Assembly: GCA_022821965.1 (NCBI GenBank)
Contig: JAJECN010000011.1
Location: forward strand, 1-64,000
Source: Candidatus Poribacteria bacterium
Lineage (GTDB): Bacteria; Poribacteria; WGA-4E; WGA-3G
DNA: 64,000 bases
Reading direction: 5' to 3'
A model generated the notes under the pieces. It worked only from the letters and a program-made list of their open reading frames with translations. It searched no databases and was not told the origin of the DNA. Of this stretch, positions 25,018 through 33,818 are shown piece by piece. The translations under genes and the position numbers were made by a program. Every line of letters starts with the position of its first letter. The stretch's first letter is position 1.

Positions 25018-26895
25018 ATGAACACCTATAACAAACATTATGACGTTATCGTAGTCGGTGCAGGACACGCAGGTTGCGAAGCCGCACTTGCCGCCGCACG
25101 AATGGGCTGCGAAACACTCATCGTTACTATCAATCTGGATACCATCGCAAAGATGTCCTGCAACCCCGCGATTGGTGGACTTGCCAAGGGGCATCTCGTT
25201 AAAGAGATAGACGCGCTTGGCGGTGAGATGGCAAAAAACATTGATAAAACTGGGATCCAATTCCGACGTTTGAATACTAAAAAGGGACCAGCAGTTCGCT
25301 CAAGTCGCGCGCAAGCCGACAAAAAAGCGTATCAAGACGAGATGAAACGAGTCCTTGAAGCACAACAACGGCTTGACATCAAACAGGTATTGGTTGAAGA
25401 GCTGCTCGTGGAAAACGGGCAATGCATTGGAATCCTCAGCCAGACTAAAACCGCTTATTTCGCGCAGACTGTGATTTTGACCACCGGTACCTTCCTGAAA
25501 GGTATAATTCACATCGGGGACGTATCATATAGTGCGGGTAGGGCAGGCGAATCTTCCGCAGAGAAACTCTCGGAAAGTTTCTTGAGTCTTGGGTTTGAGA
25601 TCGGCAGACTCAAAACCGGCACGCCACCGCGCGTCAATGCCCAAACGGTTGACTTCAACCAGATGGAAATCCAACCGGGAGATGAAAACCCTCTCCCTTT
25701 TTCATTTTCAACTGAACGAATTACGCAGCCGCAACTCCCGTGTTACCTAACTTACACAAATGAAAAAACACACGATGTCATCCGCGAAAATCTTCACCGA
25801 TCTGCGATGTATAGCGGTCGCATTGTCGGCATCGGTCCCCGTTACTGCCCTTCAATCGAGGATAAGGTCGTCCGCTTTGAAGAAAAAACAGAGCATCAAA
25901 TCTTTGTGGAGCCAGAGGGACGAGATACCGATGAGATTTACCTCAACGGCATCTCTGCGAGTTTGCCCGAAGACGTGCAGGTGGAGATGGTACATAGCAT
26001 CAAAGGGTTGGAAAATGCTGAGATCATGCGCTTCGGATATGCAGTAGAATACGATTTTGCACCAGCAACCCAATTACAACCGACGCTTGAGACCAAACAG
26101 GTACCGGGACTCTATTTCGCGGGACAACTCAATGGCACCACGGGGTACGAGGAAGCCGCCGCGCAAGGACTTATGGCGGGAATTAACGCCGCCTTAAAGG
26201 TCAAAGATGAACAACCACTTATTCTTGACAGATCACAAGCCTATATAGCAGTCCTTATTGATGATCTCGTTAGCTTGGACATCCGTGAACCTTACCGTAT
26301 GTTCACATCGCGTGCTGAATATAGGTTAACACTGCGAGAAGACAACGCGGATTTGCGACTCACCGAAATTGGCAGACAGCTCGGACTGGTCGATGATAAT
26401 ACATATCACCGATTCCAAAAGAAAGTAGAGGACATTCAGACAGAATTGAAACGGTTGCAAGAGACACGTCTCAAGCCAAACACTGCGACGCTCAATAATT
26501 TGCCAGGCATCCGCGAGACAGGTGAACTAAAGCAACCGACATCGTTGGCGGAACTTCTAAAGCGTCCTGAACTTCGTTACGAGCAGATAAGCCAGATTGC
26601 GCCGTCCTCTGAAATTCTGTCACCAATCGTGGCAGAACAGGTGGAAATTCAGATTAAATATGACGGATACATTCAACGACAACAGCGACAGATCCACCAA
26701 TTCAAAAAATTGGAAAATTTCCGAATTCCGGATACGTTTGATTATACCGATGTTCACGGATTAAAAACGGAAGCGCGCGAGAAACTTGCGAAGATTCGGC
26801 CCGCCTCTATTGGGCAAGCATCGCGTTTGCCCGGTGTTTCGCCAGCAGACATCTCGATTTTGACGGTTATCCTTCATCAACACAACGCACAATAA
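25018..26895 (+). CDS. mnmG: tRNA uridine-5-carboxymethylaminomethyl modification enzyme MnmG (GidA)
   Basis: MnmG with MnmE installs the cmnm5 group on wobble uridines. The FAD motif VVGAGHAGCEAALAAARMG is at the N terminus, CNPAIGGLAKG follows, and the C-terminal helical domain ends GVSPADISILTVIL. ATG 25018 gives 625 residues with the standard MNTYNKHYDVIVVG start. A longer frame from 24913 would translate the repeat and is rejected. No Shine-Dalgarno sequence is seen, because a repeat element abuts the start. rsmG follows by 16 bp, the classic gidA-gidB order. Confidence 0.96.
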   Translation: MNTYNKHYDVIVVGAGHAGCEAALAAARMGCETLIVTINLDTIAKMSCNPAIGGLAKGHLVKEIDALGGEMAKNIDKTGIQFRRLNTKKGPAVRSSRAQADKKAYQDEMKRVLEAQQRLDIKQVLVEELLVENGQCIGILSQTKTAYFAQTVILTTGTFLKGIIHIGDVSYSAGRAGESSAEKLSESFLSLGFEIGRLKTGTPPRVNAQTVDFNQMEIQPGDENPLPFSFSTERITQPQLPCYLTYTNEKTHDVIRENLHRSAMYSGRIVGIGPRYCPSIEDKVVRFEEKTEHQIFVEPEGRDTDEIYLNGISASLPEDVQVEMVHSIKGLENAEIMRFGYAVEYDFAPATQLQPTLETKQVPGLYFAGQLNGTTGYEEAAAQGLMAGINAALKVKDEQPLILDRSQAYIAVLIDDLVSLDIREPYRMFTSRAEYRLTLREDNADLRLTEIGRQLGLVDDNTYHRFQKKVEDIQTELKRLQETRLKPNTATLNNLPGIRETGELKQPTSLAELLKRPELRYEQISQIAPSSEILSPIVAEQVEIQIKYDGYIQRQQRQIHQFKKLENFRIPDTFDYTDVHGLKTEAREKLAKIRPASIGQASRLPGVSPADISILTVILHQHNAQ

Positions 26896-26911
26896 TCTGG
26901 GTGCATAGCAA

Positions 26912-27583
26912 GTGGCGAAGTACGAGCAAGATTTAAAAGAGACATTCAATCATTACGGATTTCCATTAACAGCGCATCAGGTAGCACAATTTGACCGATA
27001 TCGCACTGAGCTGCTGCGGTGGAATAAACACATTAACCTGACAGCGATCACAGATAATGACGAAATTATTCATAAACATTTTCTTGATTCGCTGAGCGTC
27101 TTGGAACACATCTCACTAAAAACAGGTGATTCCGTGATTGATATTGGAACGGGTGCCGGATTTCCAGGGATTGCGTTGAAAATTTACATTCCTGACATAC
27201 GGTTAACGCTCGTTGAATCGTCGAAAAAGAAGGTGGGTTTTCTAAAATTTCTGGTTCCACAATTAGACTTGCACCGAAAAACCACCGTTGAAATCCTCGC
27301 GGAACGTGCGGAAGTCTGTTCGCAACAGCAGGAACACATTGGAACTTACGATTGGGTATTTACCCGTTATCTCGCAGCGATTCGGGATTCCGCTGTGTAC
27401 TGCATGCCTTTGCTGAAACCGACTGGAAAGTGGGTAGCGTATAAATCTGGTGAAGAAACAATTAAAGCTGAAATTGACGAAAGTGCTACGTGTCTTAGGG
27501 CACTCGGCGGAACAATTGAAAATGCCCTCCAAAACCCAAAGTTCGATCGGAGTTATATTGTGATGCGTCGCGTCAAGCTATAG
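26912..27583 (+). CDS. rsmG: 16S rRNA (guanine527-N7)-methyltransferase RsmG (GidB)
   Basis: RsmG methylates G527 of 16S rRNA. The 223-residue protein has N-terminal RYRTELLRWNKHINLTAI and HFLDSL motifs and the AdoMet site VIDIGTGAGFPGIALKI. The C-terminal FTRYLAAIRD and KPTGKWVAYK segments are family-typical. It starts with GTG at 26912, 16 bp after mnmG. Confidence 0.96.
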   Translation: MAKYEQDLKETFNHYGFPLTAHQVAQFDRYRTELLRWNKHINLTAITDNDEIIHKHFLDSLSVLEHISLKTGDSVIDIGTGAGFPGIALKIYIPDIRLTLVESSKKKVGFLKFLVPQLDLHRKTTVEILAERAEVCSQQQEHIGTYDWVFTRYLAAIRDSAVYCMPLLKPTGKWVAYKSGEETIKAEIDESATCLRALGGTIENALQNPKFDRSYIVMRRVKL

Positions 27584-27714
27584 AATAGAATTCACCTTAT
27601 TTTTTTATGTTTTGTACGTTCCACAGGAATTATAATAGTATCTCACATTACGGTGATGCAAGGCGAAATCATAAAAAATACAAAACGCTGACTAAAAATA
27701 CTAAGGAAAATACT

Positions 27715-28053
27715 ATGAATTTCGAGACAACGATTGGGGAAGAAAATATTTCCATTCTTCACGTGGAAGGGAAAATTCTTGGAAATGCGGCAGATGTGTT
27801 TCGCAGGAAAATGAACGACCAACTTCAAACTGGACGTGATAAGTTAGTGGTTAATCTAATGAACGTTCCATTAATCGATAGCAGCGCATTAGGCGCAATC
27901 GTGATTACTTTGAAGTCCTGTCAGCAATCAGGCGGAAAGTTAGTTCTACTCAGCCCACAGAAAGCCGTTAGGGAAGTTTTGGAGGTAACGCAGCTCAACA
28001 CCGTCATCGAGATTTATGATACGGAGGAAGGCGCGTGTGCCGCTTTCGCATAG
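27715..28053 (+). CDS. STAS-domain anti-sigma factor antagonist
   Basis: The 112-residue protein is a SpoIIAA/RsbV-like STAS domain. The phosphorylatable serine is in LIDSSALGAIV. In partner switching it binds an RsbW-like kinase when unphosphorylated. ATG 27715 with AAGGA at 27703-27707 gives the usual MNFE start; an upstream extension to 27607 lacks family likeness. It opens the signalling cluster that continues to 33.8 kb, with the kinase/phosphatase genes on the same strand. Confidence 0.9.
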   Translation: MNFETTIGEENISILHVEGKILGNAADVFRRKMNDQLQTGRDKLVVNLMNVPLIDSSALGAIVITLKSCQQSGGKLVLLSPQKAVREVLEVTQLNTVIEIYDTEEGACAAFA

Positions 28054-28129
28054 AGACTGGATCCAAGACAACACGTAGCGTGTTGCTTGATGTCTCGGTA
28101 TTAGATAGAAAACGCGCCAGTAAACTACC

Positions 28130-30529
28130 GTGGCGAACATAAAAGATAAAAATCCTACGAAGCGCTCTCGGTTTAAGGTGGGTTTACGCGGTCAACAGGT
28201 AGTTCTATTCCTGTTAGTCGCCCTGATGCCGTTGTTTGTCGTTTCATTAACCATCAAGTTTTTAGGTGAAAATGCACTAAAAGAGACCGTTGGCGAAAAC
28301 CTCGTTCTTCTCGCACAAGAAAAACTTGCCCGCGCGGACAACGCCATCTCCGAAAAAATTACAAAGATACAAGTAGAACTTCCAAACATTCAATCAGCAG
28401 TTGTCTATTCAAATACTGCTAATGACAAACAGATCGTATTTCTCAGCGCATGGGAGCGGCTCGAAGATAGCATCCGTTTGCTTGAAACGTATGCAGGCTA
28501 TAAAACCGAAGTAACCATTACGAACGCCTTCGGGTATGTCCTTCGCTCGAACAACCAACGACTGGATTACGACACAACAAAAATGCTCCCGCACCAAGTG
28601 CAGGACAGGCATTGGTGGCAAAGAGCCTATAACAATGGCATAGGTTACCCATTTGTGGAAGATGTCATCTATGATGAAACGCGGGGCGTACATCTTCTTC
28701 CAATTGCACTGCCAATTGTCAATCGAGAAAAAAATAATACGGTGGGTGTGCTGAGAACGTTTCTATTTCTACCTGAACTCACCAGTTTAGTTGAGTCAAA
28801 ACCGGAATTGACTGAAACATACACGATTTTAACAAACGAATCTGGTAAAATTGTTGCTGCCTCACCTCAAAGCGGGTATCAAGTAGATAGTTATATAGAA
28901 ATGAGCAACGCTGCAGAGGAGGCAATTATTGAGGCAAAAAAGGGCATTGACGGAAAGTTTTACGATTATGAACCGGAAGGTGAGACCGATGTATTTGCTG
29001 AACCCCGCATCTATGGCTGGGCACGGACACAACCTTTAAATACAGAACCTTGGAAGGTTCAACAAAACTTTAGCAACTGGATCGTTTTTACTTCGCGCCC
29101 TATTTCCTCCGCTTATGCTGGTGTCGTCGAACTGAATAGATATATTTTTTATGTTACCATCGCGTCAAGTTGTATCGTTATACTAATTGCGTGGTGGGCG
29201 GCACAGCGGATAGCGACACCTATACTGAAAGTTGCACAAGCAGCACGTAACGTTGGGCAAGGCGAATTCGACAGCGAAATTACCGTTAACAGTGATGACG
29301 AAGTCGGGGTCCTCGCTGAAGAATTCAATGAGATGCGTCGGAATCTGAAAACCGCGGTCGATCAACTCACACAGGAGGAAAGGAAACTTACAGCTATCGT
29401 AGACAATCTCGGAGAAGGTCTGATTGTTGTTGAACCTACTGGACGGGTCCTGTACGTCAATCCTGTGGCTGAACGTCTTCTGAATCTGGGAAATACTGCT
29501 GATTATGAGAACTTTATCGCCATCGACACAGGAGCAGGCACAATCAGCTGGAGGAAAACATCTGAAAATGCCGAGGACGCAAAGACAGAGACAAGAATGG
29601 TTGAGACGAAAATGTTGTCTTCCTCTCAACGTGAAATGACGCAACACCAAACAATGATTGTTGAGGTAAATGTCAACGGGAATCAATCAAACGGCGACAA
29701 TTCCCGGGTCCTCCGCATTATATCAAGTCATTTCTCTGACGAACATAACAACGTTGCTGGCACTGTTTATGTCTTTGATGACATCACGAATGAACACGAA
29801 ATAGAACAAATGAAGTCGGAGTTCGTTTCCCTTGTTTCGCACGAATTGCGAACACCGCTGACATCCATCATCGGATTTATTTCGCTAATACTTGATGGGA
29901 AAACTGGCAAAATTAATCAGAAACAGCACGAGAGCCTGAGTCGAGCGCATCGCCAGTCGAAACGACTCGCCGCCCTTATTAATGATCTGCTTGATGTTTC
30001 CCGAATTGAAGCGGGACGCATCGAACTGAAGCAGGAGCAAGTAGAAATAGACTGGATAGCCGAACGCAGAATCGAAGAACTTCGTCCACAAGCAGACGAG
30101 AAAGCCATCTCTCTATTCTTGAAGGCACAATCTAATCTACCATCAATGATTGCGGACGCAGATCGAATTGGACAAATTTTTGTTAACCTCATCGGAAATG
30201 CTATCAAATTTACACCAGACAATGGAAAGGTGACGGTCCGAATATCACAATCTCAGCAGAATGGGAGCCTTGCCGAAGGGGTTCACGTTGAAGTCGTTGA
30301 CACAGGACCCGGAATCCCCACTGAAGAGAGGGAAAAGGTTTTTGATAAATTCCGACAACTTGGGAGTGTTCAAACTCGACAACCTTATGGAGGCACTGGC
30401 TTAGGGCTTTCAATCGCCGCTGGAATAGTTGAAGCACACGGCGGACGCTTATGGGTGGATGCCGGTGATAATGGAATGGGGTCCAACTTCCAGTTTTTCA
30501 TCCCGTTGGAAAAGAGGAAAAATGGCTGA
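28130..30529 (+). CDS. Membrane sensor histidine kinase (sensor, HAMP, PAS, HisKA, HATPase_c)
   Basis: This 799-residue kinase starts at GTG 28130. Transmembrane helix 1 (~23-46) and helix 2 (~338-360) enclose a ~290-residue extracytoplasmic sensor of dCache-like size. HAMP, a PAS-like domain (~420-540, GEGLIVVEPTGRVLYVNP), HisKA with H in SLVSHELRTPLTSII (~570) and an ATPase domain (DTGPGIP, GGTGLGLSIAAGIVEAHGG) follow. Its last 8 bp overlap the REC-PP2C gene, so the two are translationally coupled and very likely a cognate pair. Confidence 0.93.
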   Translation: MANIKDKNPTKRSRFKVGLRGQQVVLFLLVALMPLFVVSLTIKFLGENALKETVGENLVLLAQEKLARADNAISEKITKIQVELPNIQSAVVYSNTANDKQIVFLSAWERLEDSIRLLETYAGYKTEVTITNAFGYVLRSNNQRLDYDTTKMLPHQVQDRHWWQRAYNNGIGYPFVEDVIYDETRGVHLLPIALPIVNREKNNTVGVLRTFLFLPELTSLVESKPELTETYTILTNESGKIVAASPQSGYQVDSYIEMSNAAEEAIIEAKKGIDGKFYDYEPEGETDVFAEPRIYGWARTQPLNTEPWKVQQNFSNWIVFTSRPISSAYAGVVELNRYIFYVTIASSCIVILIAWWAAQRIATPILKVAQAARNVGQGEFDSEITVNSDDEVGVLAEEFNEMRRNLKTAVDQLTQEERKLTAIVDNLGEGLIVVEPTGRVLYVNPVAERLLNLGNTADYENFIAIDTGAGTISWRKTSENAEDAKTETRMVETKMLSSSQREMTQHQTMIVEVNVNGNQSNGDNSRVLRIISSHFSDEHNNVAGTVYVFDDITNEHEIEQMKSEFVSLVSHELRTPLTSIIGFISLILDGKTGKINQKQHESLSRAHRQSKRLAALINDLLDVSRIEAGRIELKQEQVEIDWIAERRIEELRPQADEKAISLFLKAQSNLPSMIADADRIGQIFVNLIGNAIKFTPDNGKVTVRISQSQQNGSLAEGVHVEVVDTGPGIPTEEREKVFDKFRQLGSVQTRQPYGGTGLGLSIAAGIVEAHGGRLWVDAGDNGMGSNFQFFIPLEKRKNG

Positions 30530-31766
30530 AACGATTTTGGTTGTCGATGACGATCTCGATATCCTTGAATTGCTGAAGATGAATCTCGAACCGGAGGGCT
30601 ACAACGTACGGACTGCAAATGACGGTGAGAGTGCAGTGCAAAGCGCATATATGGATCCGCCGGATCTTATCCTTCTTGATGTAATGATGCCACATAAAGA
30701 TGGTCTCCAAGTCATTGAAGAATTGAAGGATACGGAACACACAAAAAACGTTCCAGTCATTTTACTCACTGCCCGCGGACAGACGGAGGATAAAGTCCGC
30801 GGGTTGGATACCGGCGCAGACGATTATATCACGAAACCTTTTGATCTCCGTGAAGTAACGGCGCGGGTCGAAGCTGTTTTAGGCAGAACTCGACCCATCA
30901 AATATATCAATCCGTTAATGCATGCAATGGGAGACGCGTTCAGTGAAGAAGGGGTGCAACAACTCGCGGGGCATCTTCAAGCCGCCGCCGCTATTCAAAA
31001 AAAATTATTACCGGAACAGGCACCAAGTCTCGAAGGATTCGACATGGCAACCCTGCTTCAAAGTTCAACATCCGTCTCTGGAGATTTCTATGATTTCATT
31101 CCGTTGAGCGAAACACAGATAGGGATCGTTCTTGGTGATGTAAAGGGGAACGGCATTCCGGCAGCACTCTTAATGGTAATGATTCGGACAGCACTCCGTT
31201 TACTCTGTCATGAGGAAGATACCCCGGCGTTAATTCTCAAACGGATTAATGACTTAGTGGTACGTGACACCGAAGCAGATCTGTTTGCAACAATGATTTA
31301 CGGTATATTGGACCTAACGAAGTCAACTTTCACATATTCAAATGGAGGACACTGCTATCCATTCCATCAGAAGAATACGAAAGAGATGACCCTCCTAAAA
31401 ACAGGGGGCATGTTGATAGGCGCGTTTGAAGAAGCAACATTTGCATGCGAGACCTGTTCGTTATCTCCGGGCGATGCCCTCCTTTTTTATACCGACGGTA
31501 TTACTGAAACAGCTGCCAGTAATAGCGCAGTTTCTGGTGAAAATCAGGGAGAGTCTACACAGTCAATACAAGATGACGCGTTCCAAGATGTAATACCGAT
31601 GGATATGTTTTACGGTGGAGACAGGCTCGCCGCCTGCCTTTCCAAAAATGCAGCGTTGCCAGCATCAGCGTTATGCGAAGCAGTTGTTGACGATTTAGCA
31701 GTGTTTAGTGGAAGCACAACACCTCATGACGACAGAGCATTAATAATTATCAAACGAGACACTTAA
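30522..31766 (+). CDS. Response regulator with PP2C (RsbU/SpoIIE-type) phosphatase output
   Basis: The 414-residue protein has an N-terminal REC domain (VVDDDLDILELL, phospho-acceptor D53 in LILLDVMMP, Lys in YITKPFDLRE) and a C-terminal PP2C-like domain. The metal-binding motifs are SVSGDFYDF, GDVKGNGIPAALLM and FYTDGITETA. By family knowledge it dephosphorylates a STAS protein, here one of the two neighbours. ATG 30522 overlaps the kinase stop by 8 bp, with AAAGAGG just upstream. The longer frame from 30429 lies within the kinase gene and is rejected. Confidence 0.93.
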   Translation: MAETILVVDDDLDILELLKMNLEPEGYNVRTANDGESAVQSAYMDPPDLILLDVMMPHKDGLQVIEELKDTEHTKNVPVILLTARGQTEDKVRGLDTGADDYITKPFDLREVTARVEAVLGRTRPIKYINPLMHAMGDAFSEEGVQQLAGHLQAAAAIQKKLLPEQAPSLEGFDMATLLQSSTSVSGDFYDFIPLSETQIGIVLGDVKGNGIPAALLMVMIRTALRLLCHEEDTPALILKRINDLVVRDTEADLFATMIYGILDLTKSTFTYSNGGHCYPFHQKNTKEMTLLKTGGMLIGAFEEATFACETCSLSPGDALLFYTDGITETAASNSAVSGENQGESTQSIQDDAFQDVIPMDMFYGGDRLAACLSKNAALPASALCEAVVDDLAVFSGSTTPHDDRALIIIKRDT

Positions 31767-31832
31767 ATCAAGACGGGCACACAGCACTGAACTGCCCGTA
31801 TAATGTATTTTTGGCATAATGAATCTTAACAA

Positions 31833-31847
31833 TGCCAAAATTTGGCA
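31833..31847. promoter_or_regulatory. 15-bp odd palindrome TGCCAAA-A-TTTGGCA
   Basis: The perfect palindrome lies ~90 bp before the RsbW-like gene, with another TTGGCA at 31811-31816. It could be an operator for the downstream half of the cluster. No -35/-10 pair is clear. Confidence 0.35.
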
Positions 31848-31935
31848 AAAATAACGAAAGGCGGGATCATTCCTAAACCCCGTCTTGTAGTTGCCTTTGG
31901 AAAATATCCAACGGCACAAAGAAGGAGCTTCAAAG

Positions 31936-32640
31936 GTGGGTGAGAGAACTAAACAGGTTATTACACTTTCTCTCCCAAGTTCAATGCAACATGTTGATCT
32001 GCTCAAGGTTATTGTCACAGAGATTTTGAAAGAGACTGATTTTACCGAGGACATACAAGAGCAGATTAATCTTGCTGTCATTGAAGCGGGTACAAACGCA
32101 ACCAAGCATGGCAACGAAGAGGATCCAGGCAGAAAAGCTGCTTTCCGGCTAATTCTTGCCGAGGATAAACTCACCATTGACACCGAAGACGAAGGCGAAG
32201 GGTCTACACCCAAAGATACTGAAACTGAACACGTCATCACGCTTACGCTTCCAAGTTCAATGCAACATGTTTACCTACTTGACGTTGTTGTCACGGAGAT
32301 TTTGAAAGAGACTGATTTTACCGAGGACATACAAGAGCAGATTAATCTTGCTGTCATTGAAGCGGGTACAAACGCGATCAAACACGGCAACAAAGAGGAT
32401 CCCAACAAAAAAGCGACCCTCGAATTCACTATTGCTGAGGATAAACTGGCGATCCTCATTAAAGACGAAGGGGTCGGGTTTACACGCAAAGAAGTCGCCG
32501 ATCCGCTTGACCCAGAGAATCTGCTCAAAAGCAGTGGTAGAGGTTTATTTTTGATGGAAGCCTGTATGGACTCTGTAACCTACGAATCCAATGGTACCAT
32601 CATCAAAATGGTTAAATATAAGGAAACCCCAGAACCGTAG
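31936..32640 (+). CDS. RsbW-like anti-sigma/serine kinase with internal tandem duplication
   Basis: The 234-residue protein holds two HATPase_c_2-type (RsbW/SpoIIAB) modules. Each has LPSSMQHV, an N box EAGTNA(T/I)KHGN and a G1-like DEG motif. Only the second is complete (KDEGVGF, GRGLFLMEACMD); the first stops after DEGEG and lacks the G2 loop. The DNA repeats with a 276-bp period and 32020-32099 is identical to 32296-32375. GTG 31936 is chosen because AAGGAG at 31922-31927 is correctly spaced. It would phosphorylate STAS partners and may sequester a sigma factor. Confidence 0.9.
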   Translation: MGERTKQVITLSLPSSMQHVDLLKVIVTEILKETDFTEDIQEQINLAVIEAGTNATKHGNEEDPGRKAAFRLILAEDKLTIDTEDEGEGSTPKDTETEHVITLTLPSSMQHVYLLDVVVTEILKETDFTEDIQEQINLAVIEAGTNAIKHGNKEDPNKKATLEFTIAEDKLAILIKDEGVGFTRKEVADPLDPENLLKSSGRGLFLMEACMDSVTYESNGTIIKMVKYKETPEP

Positions 32641-32669
32641 CAACATCCACTCTCGAACAAGGAACTTCT

Positions 32670-33035
32670 ATGCAAGTCAACCTTCGACACAAAGGCAGTA
32701 TTACAATTCTGGATATTGAGGGAAGAATTATTGGGGCAGATGCCTTAGCTCTCAAAGCCATCATTGATCAACAAATTCAAGCAATAGATAGTGAAGATGA
32801 GCACGGGGAGAAACTCAATTTAATTCTAAATATGGAGCGGGTCCAGATGATGGACAGTTCCGGCTTAGGAGCACTTGTTGCTTCTCATACCACCATCCAA
32901 CGCGGTGGAGGGAACGTCGTACTCTTGAACCTCGGGGGCAACGTCAGAAGTCTAATTGTCATGGCAAAGCTGATGACAATTTTTGACTGCTATGATACAG
33001 AAGCAGAAGCGATAGCCGGAATTATGAAGTCGTAA
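32670..33035 (+). CDS. STAS-domain anti-sigma factor antagonist (second)
   Basis: The 121-residue STAS protein has the conserved phosphoserine region MMDSSGLGALVASH and VVLLNLGGNVRSLI. It is 29 bp behind the RsbW-like gene, so it is the likely direct substrate of that kinase. It differs from the STAS protein at 27.7 kb, and the two may mark separate inputs or outputs. Confidence 0.92.
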   Translation: MQVNLRHKGSITILDIEGRIIGADALALKAIIDQQIQAIDSEDEHGEKLNLILNMERVQMMDSSGLGALVASHTTIQRGGGNVVLLNLGGNVRSLIVMAKLMTIFDCYDTEAEAIAGIMKS

Positions 33036-33059
33036 ATGTTTAGCACCAGGATAAAAAAC

Positions 33060-33782
33060 ATGGAAACGCGTATTTCTAAGGACACTGAACAGAGCGTTAG
33101 TCTGTGGCACAAATGTACCCAGTGTCAAGAGTTCGCTTTTAGGAGTGAACTCGAACGTAACCTCTATATCTGCTCATACTGCGGAGCACTGTTCCCACTA
33201 CTTGCTGAAAAACGGCTTGAGTTCCTGTTAGACGATCTAACAACCGCGGAAGTCAGAGTTACTGAGAACACGGGGCTCATTGCCGAAGGGCTGATTTCAG
33301 AGCATCCCACTTGTGTATTCATCGCAGATATGGATGTACTCCCTACTGAGATCGATATTTCTTTTTTTCTCACAGCAATTGAAAGTGCCTTGCAAAAACA
33401 AATTCCATTGATTACAATTATCGCGTGCCAACCAAACGGGTCGCGACCAGCTCTGACAGAAATCACCTACTTAACAATGCAGATGGAGCGGTTAGCGGAG
33501 GCCTCACTTCCCCACATCACTGTTTTAACTGAAACAGAGGTGTATCCACTAGCTACGCATCTCCCGGTCGGCGAGTTAATTATCGCAGAGGGCGCAGCAC
33601 CCCCTAAAAAGACAGCACCACCGAATTTACAACCCGCACTGCACGCACCGGAAGAACAACTGCTGACGCAGACACCGACATCAGAAACTGACGTAGTGCC
33701 TAACATAAGTGTTGATTGCTATGTCCCTCGTGAAGAGCTGCCGAGTACGCTCGGATTATTTCTGAAATTCTTTTCAGTATAA
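33060..33782 (+). CDS. AccD-like zinc-ribbon protein with shortened carboxyltransferase-like domain
   Basis: The protein (~240 residues) begins with a zinc ribbon CTQCQEF ... CSYCGALF followed by AEKRLEFLLDDL. This closely follows the N terminus of acetyl-CoA carboxylase AccD. The following crotonase-like region is short and lacks the usual glycine-rich AccD signatures. The end is Pro/Thr-rich (~180-225). It is probably not a functional carboxylase. ATG 33060 has AGGA at 33048-33051; ATG 33036 directly after the STAS stop is an alternative. Its place in the partner-switching cluster suggests a regulatory or scaffold role, which is inference. Confidence 0.7.
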   Translation: METRISKDTEQSVSLWHKCTQCQEFAFRSELERNLYICSYCGALFPLLAEKRLEFLLDDLTTAEVRVTENTGLIAEGLISEHPTCVFIADMDVLPTEIDISFFLTAIESALQKQIPLITIIACQPNGSRPALTEITYLTMQMERLAEASLPHITVLTETEVYPLATHLPVGELIIAEGAAPPKKTAPPNLQPALHAPEEQLLTQTPTSETDVVPNISVDCYVPREELPSTLGLFLKFFSV

Positions 33783-33818
33783 TTCGCGAGAACCACACCT
33801 TCCATAAAGGATATTGTC

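Noticed and set aside
31806-31830. Sigma54 promoter (TTGGCATAATGAATCTT)
   Set aside because: The conserved GC element of the -12 box is missing.
33060-33782. Functional acetyl-CoA carboxylase beta subunit (accD)
   Set aside because: Only the zinc ribbon matches; the carboxyltransferase domain is too short and lacks its glycine-rich signatures.
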